This document shows, piece by piece, positions 7,029 to 8,598 of a DNA stretch of 8,598 nucleotides; positions within the stretch are counted from its first letter, which is position 1; every line of letters begins with the position of its first letter. Both the position numbers and the translations under genes were made by a program. Source of the DNA: Bacillota bacterium. GTDB lineage: Bacteria > Bacillota > Clostridia > Christensenellales > QAND01. The stretch lies in the NCBI GenBank assembly GCA_003150225.1, contig QAND01000010.1, positions 1 through 8,598 of the forward strand. The letters run 5' to 3'. Under the pieces are notes generated by a model. It did not search any database, was not told where the DNA came from, and worked only from the letters and a program-made list of their open reading frames with translations.

Positions 7029-7580
7029 TTATTCGCCATAAATCATAGCTTTGAGTTTTTTCCTTGCCCTACTTATATAACTTCGTATGCTGTTAACGGA
7101 TATACCCACACGCCCAGCAATCTCTTCGTCGGACAAATTCATAAAAAACTTCATTCTCATAACCTGTCGCTCGTTGGGGGACAGCATATCTATCGCCTCA
7201 CAAACACTGGCAAGCTCTTCTCGAAGAAATACTTTTCTTTCCAAATCATGCTTGCCCGTTAGTTGCCCTATCCCCTCATTGTCATCTAAAGGTACGCTTC
7301 GGCTAGTTTTTTGTTTTTCAAAATAGTCAAAAGATGTATTTCGAATAGTAGTAACTATATAAGCCTTCAATTTGTGATCGCCGAGATTTCGTAGTGTATA
7401 TAGATTTCTCATCAACGACAGACAGCCATCTGAAACAATATCCTCAACAGCCTCCTTATTATCGGAGTATTTCCAGGCTGTTGCAAACATTAGTCTATAA
7501 TGCTCCCTATATAATTGCTCCATGAAGTCTCGATCTTCTCCCGCAGGCATCGACAATATAACGCTCGGCAATATAATCAT
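7029..7580 (-). CDS. RNA polymerase sigma factor, ECF-like sigma-70 family
   Basis: A 183-residue sigma factor with only regions 2 and 4, the ECF layout. Region 2 is at about residues 19-90, including LYREHYRLMFATAWKYSDN, the core-binding EAVEDIVSDGCLSLM and the DNA-melting stretch KAYIVTTIRNTSFDYFEK. Region 4 is at about 120-178 (LSPNERQVMRMKFFMNLS), followed by a helix-turn-helix DEEIAGRVGISVNSIRSYIS and the basic RARKKLKAM. The start at ATG 7580 has AAGGAG 8 bases upstream. The hydrophobic opening MIILPSVILS recurs in clostridial members of this group, so I keep it over Met11. It is paired with the anti-sigma gene downstream. I could not find a repeated -35/-10 pair in the window that would be its own target promoter, so autoregulation is unproven. 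Confidence 0.93.
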   Translation of the reverse strand: MIILPSVILSMPAGEDRDFMEQLYREHYRLMFATAWKYSDNKEAVEDIVSDGCLSLMRNLYTLRNLGDHKLKAYIVTTIRNTSFDYFEKQKTSRSVPLDDNEGIGQLTGKHDLERKVFLREELASVCEAIDMLSPNERQVMRMKFFMNLSDEEIAGRVGISVNSIRSYISRARKKLKAMIYGE

Positions 7581-7665
7581 ACTTAAGTCTCCTTTTCAAA
7601 TTACATCTGCTTTACCATGTCGTCGTCGGAAAGAAGATGTATGCCTCATACCCGCCATCTGCGCA

Positions 7666-7737
7666 CTACTCTGCAGACTTAGGCGCGCATTTACCACATG
7701 CGCCGCCCTGCTCATGACTGCACTGTACGCAGCTCAA
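7666..7737 (-). CDS. Putative 23-residue CxxC/CxxC microprotein
   Basis: A very short frame starts at TTG 7735-7737 and ends at TAG 7666-7668. Its four cysteines, at residues 3, 6, 14 and 17, form CVQC and CGKC with a seven-residue gap (His8 lies between), a zinc-knuckle-like spacing. A candidate RBS (AAAAGGA, 7748-7754) overlaps the stop codon of the XRE regulator with a 10-base spacer. The frame is the same as the regulator's: the 18 bases after its TAA stop lead straight into this peptide without another stop. It could be a separate small metal-binding protein, a C-terminal extension made by readthrough, or the remains of an extension lost by a nonsense mutation. No homologue is known to me; the cysteine pattern is the main support. 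Confidence 0.42.
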   Translation of the reverse strand: MSCVQCSHEQGGACGKCAPKSAE

Positions 7738-7752
7738 AGATTCAAATTCCTT

Positions 7753-8178
7753 TTACTTACTTGATGGTCGATTACTGTTCCGATGCTTCTTCAGGGTAAG
7801 TTTCTTCGCACATTGTTTAGTGTCCAAATACAGCCTTTGCATTTCTTGCAGGAAGGCAATCTCCTCGTCGACAGACAGCTCTCCATCTGTAAACATCTTT
7901 TCCGCTTGGGCAAGTATATTTTGAGCTAGACATCGCCCTCGCAGATGGCATGCCGTATCAACCTGCTTCATAAGCCCTTCGGCTTCTGTTCTTAGATAAT
8001 CGGCATCTACCTTCAGCAAAGAAGCAAGTTTCTCATACACCTCTCGATACCGCGGATAACAGTCGCCCGCCTCATAACGCGCTAATGTGCGCCTAGTTAT
8101 CCCTAATTCCTTAGCCAACGCTTCTTGGGAAAGCCCATTTTCCCTTCGCAAACTTCTCAGTTTTTCTGCAAACGTCAT
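7753..8178 (-). CDS. XRE-family helix-turn-helix transcriptional regulator
   Basis: A 141-residue DNA-binding protein. The N-terminal XRE domain (about residues 3-62) contains FAEKLRSLRRENGLSQEALAKEL and the recognition helix region GITRRTLARYEAGDCYPR. The C-terminal half is helical and charged (residues 66-125) with Cys at 77, 83 and 123; it may dimerise or sense a signal. ATG 8178 is preferred because GGGGG lies 7 bases upstream; a TTG six bases earlier (8184) has the RBS touching it. The gene is first in the proposed operon, downstream of a strong sigma-A promoter, and palindromes overlap that promoter, so autorepression is likely. Whether it also controls the sigma operon depends on read-through into the downstream genes, which the lack of a terminator supports. 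Confidence 0.92.
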   Translation of the reverse strand: MTFAEKLRSLRRENGLSQEALAKELGITRRTLARYEAGDCYPRYREVYEKLASLLKVDADYLRTEAEGLMKQVDTACHLRGRCLAQNILAQAEKMFTDGELSVDEEIAFLQEMQRLYLDTKQCAKKLTLKKHRNSNRPSSK

Positions 8179-8242
8179 GTTCAAGCCCCCAAATTAGAAT
8201 TAGATAAATCCGCAAAAAGTCAACAAGCGCTCCAATACGCTT

Positions 8243-8263
8243 TTGTGATTTTGAACGTCACAA
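8243..8263. promoter_or_regulatory. Operator-like palindrome TTGTGA-N9-TCACAA
   Basis: A perfect 6-bp inverted repeat with a 9-base spacer covers the expected transcription start of the XRE promoter, just downstream of its -10 box. A second, shorter palindrome (TGAC-N7-GTCA, 8279-8293) overlaps the -35 box. Both positions are where a repressor would block RNA polymerase. The XRE protein encoded next is the obvious candidate ligand, by inference. The half-sites resemble those of CRP, but the spacing is 9 and not 6. Confidence 0.55.
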
Positions 8264-8265
8264 TT

Positions 8266-8294
8266 ATTGTAATTTATATGACCTTAAATGTCAA
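8266..8294 (-). promoter_or_regulatory. Sigma-A type promoter of the XRE gene and operon
   Basis: On the minus strand a perfect -35 box TTGACA (8289-8294) is followed after exactly 17 bases by TACAAT (8266-8271), one mismatch from the -10 consensus. The sequence upstream of the -35 is A/T-rich (8296-8320), like an UP element. Transcription would begin near 8259, leaving about 80 bases of leader before ATG 8178. It is the only near-consensus promoter I found in the window. Confidence 0.78.
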
Positions 8295-8353
8295 CCTTTC
8301 TGAAAATTTCTAATGTATGAGAGTAAAAGTTGAAATACCTATCGCCACTTATA

Positions 8354-8457
8354 GAAAGAGGCAAGGCTCACAGCCACACGCTTATAACAATCCAATTTGT
8401 GCGTTTTTTGGGACTATGCCTGATGACTCTGATATAAAAAACGCCCTTACCTCTTTC
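8354..8457 (-). repeat. Compound inverted repeat between the right-hand gene and the XRE promoter
   Basis: The outer arms are 8354-8366 and 8445-8457. They pair at 12 of 13 positions as DNA; in minus-strand RNA the odd pair becomes G-U, so all 13 pair. Inside, GCGTTTTTT (8401-8409) pairs perfectly with AAAAAACGC (8436-8444), which abuts the outer stem, so the two helices could stack. A further ACGC at 8378-8381 competes for GCGT at 8401-8404. The right outer arm includes the stop codon of the gene ending at 8456. Possible roles are transcript end for that gene, a structured RNA, or a small mobile-element-like repeat; no target-site duplication is seen. Confidence 0.55.
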
Positions 8458-8598
8458 ACAGCGACAACGCAGACCTGCCGGAACGGATTTGCGCGGGTTC
8501 AAGGATTTTTCCCACATTTGTTCGGACGATCTCTATATGCCGGTGCTCCTCCCGGCTCTGCCGGAGCATTTCCTTCTGCCGGCTTTTCTGTTTGCACA
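8456..8598 (-). CDS. C-terminal end of an unknown gene, 5' part outside window
   Basis: An open minus-strand frame enters from the right edge and gives 46 codons before TGA at 8456-8458. The visible tail is strongly charged and probably helical (KSRQKEMLRQSREEHRHIEI), then VRTNVGKILEPAQIRSGRS and a final ALSL. Composition is clearly more GC-rich than the operon to the left, which suggests a different origin. Charged helical tails of this sort are common in mobilisation or conjugation proteins of clostridial mobile elements, but I do not recognise this one. Two plus-strand frames are also open over the same short GC-rich stretch, though without a start codon or RBS, so the call is uncertain. 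Confidence 0.42.
   Translation of the reverse strand, partial: CKQKSRQKEMLRQSREEHRHIEIVRTNVGKILEPAQIRSGRSALSL

Noticed and set aside
7581..7665. Autoregulatory ECF promoter upstream of the sigma gene
   Set aside because: I looked for a repeated -35/-10 pair shared with the gaps at 6176-6257 and 8185-8350 and found none. A 20-codon ATG frame here lacks an RBS.
8243..8263. CRP/FNR-like site
   Set aside because: The half-sites TGTGA/TCACA match, but the spacer is 9 bases instead of 6, and no CRP-type regulator is nearby. An operator for the adjacent XRE protein is more plausible.
8378..8409. Plus-strand intrinsic terminator ending in TTTTTT
   Set aside because: The stem before the T-run is only two short 4-bp pieces (ACGC/GCGT and ACAA/TTGT) with a 5-base bulge, and no plus-strand gene needs terminating here.
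8534..8555. Inverted repeat TGCTCC/GGAGCA with CCGG pieces
   Set aside because: It falls inside the probable coding end of the right-hand gene, where GC-rich codon repeats produce such short palindromes easily.
8460..8598. Plus-strand frames open through the right edge
   Set aside because: Two plus frames lack stops here, but the stretch is short and GC-rich, and neither has a start codon with an RBS. The minus frame has a more protein-like charged helical tail, though this remains uncertain.

Overview
The window looks like chromosomal or accessory DNA of a low-to-moderate GC Gram-positive bacterium, most likely a gut-type Clostridia (Firmicutes). The reasons are strong AGGAGG-type ribosome binding sites, many mixed ATG/GTG starts, a textbook sigma-A promoter, Sec signal peptides without an outer-membrane repertoire, and clostridial families (DUF4367 anti-sigma, BcrA/LanF ABC ATPase). 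No 16S, tRNA or housekeeping gene is present, so the species cannot be named.

Every supported gene lies on the minus strand. From right to left: the last 46 codons of an unknown gene (8456-8598, GC-rich); a roughly 270-base non-coding stretch with a compound inverted repeat (8354-8457), a sigma-A promoter (8266-8294) and operator-like palindromes; an XRE-type regulator (7753-8178); a possible 23-residue CxxC/CxxC microprotein in the same frame just after the regulator's stop codon (7666-7737); an ECF-like sigma factor (7029-7580); a membrane anti-sigma with a DUF4367 domain (6258-7010); two small secreted beta-rich proteins (5753-6175 and 5191-5643); two larger secreted paralogues (4261-5109 and 3397-4212); three different six-helix-type membrane proteins (2514-3326, 1730-2527, 963-1727); an ABC ATPase of the lantibiotic-immunity/bacitracin-resistance type (275-943); and the N-terminal part of a membrane-anchored protein that runs off the left edge (1-236).

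Spacing is tight (2 to 109 bases, one 14-base overlap) and no convincing U-tract terminator was found between 8178 and 1. The simplest reading is one long operon of about 8 kb driven by the promoter at 8266-8294, possibly with internal control at three RNA hairpins. Its logic would be: regulator, then sigma/anti-sigma switch, then exported proteins, then an ABC transporter.

The ATPase has the E-loop (IIESPGF) and SMGMKQRLG signature typical of NisF/BcrA-like self-protection pumps. My main hypothesis is therefore a cell-envelope stress or antagonism system in which secreted proteins and a LanFEG-like multi-permease transporter are co-controlled by a dedicated ECF sigma/anti-sigma pair. I do not recognise the secreted proteins as a described toxin family, so the antagonism part is inference.
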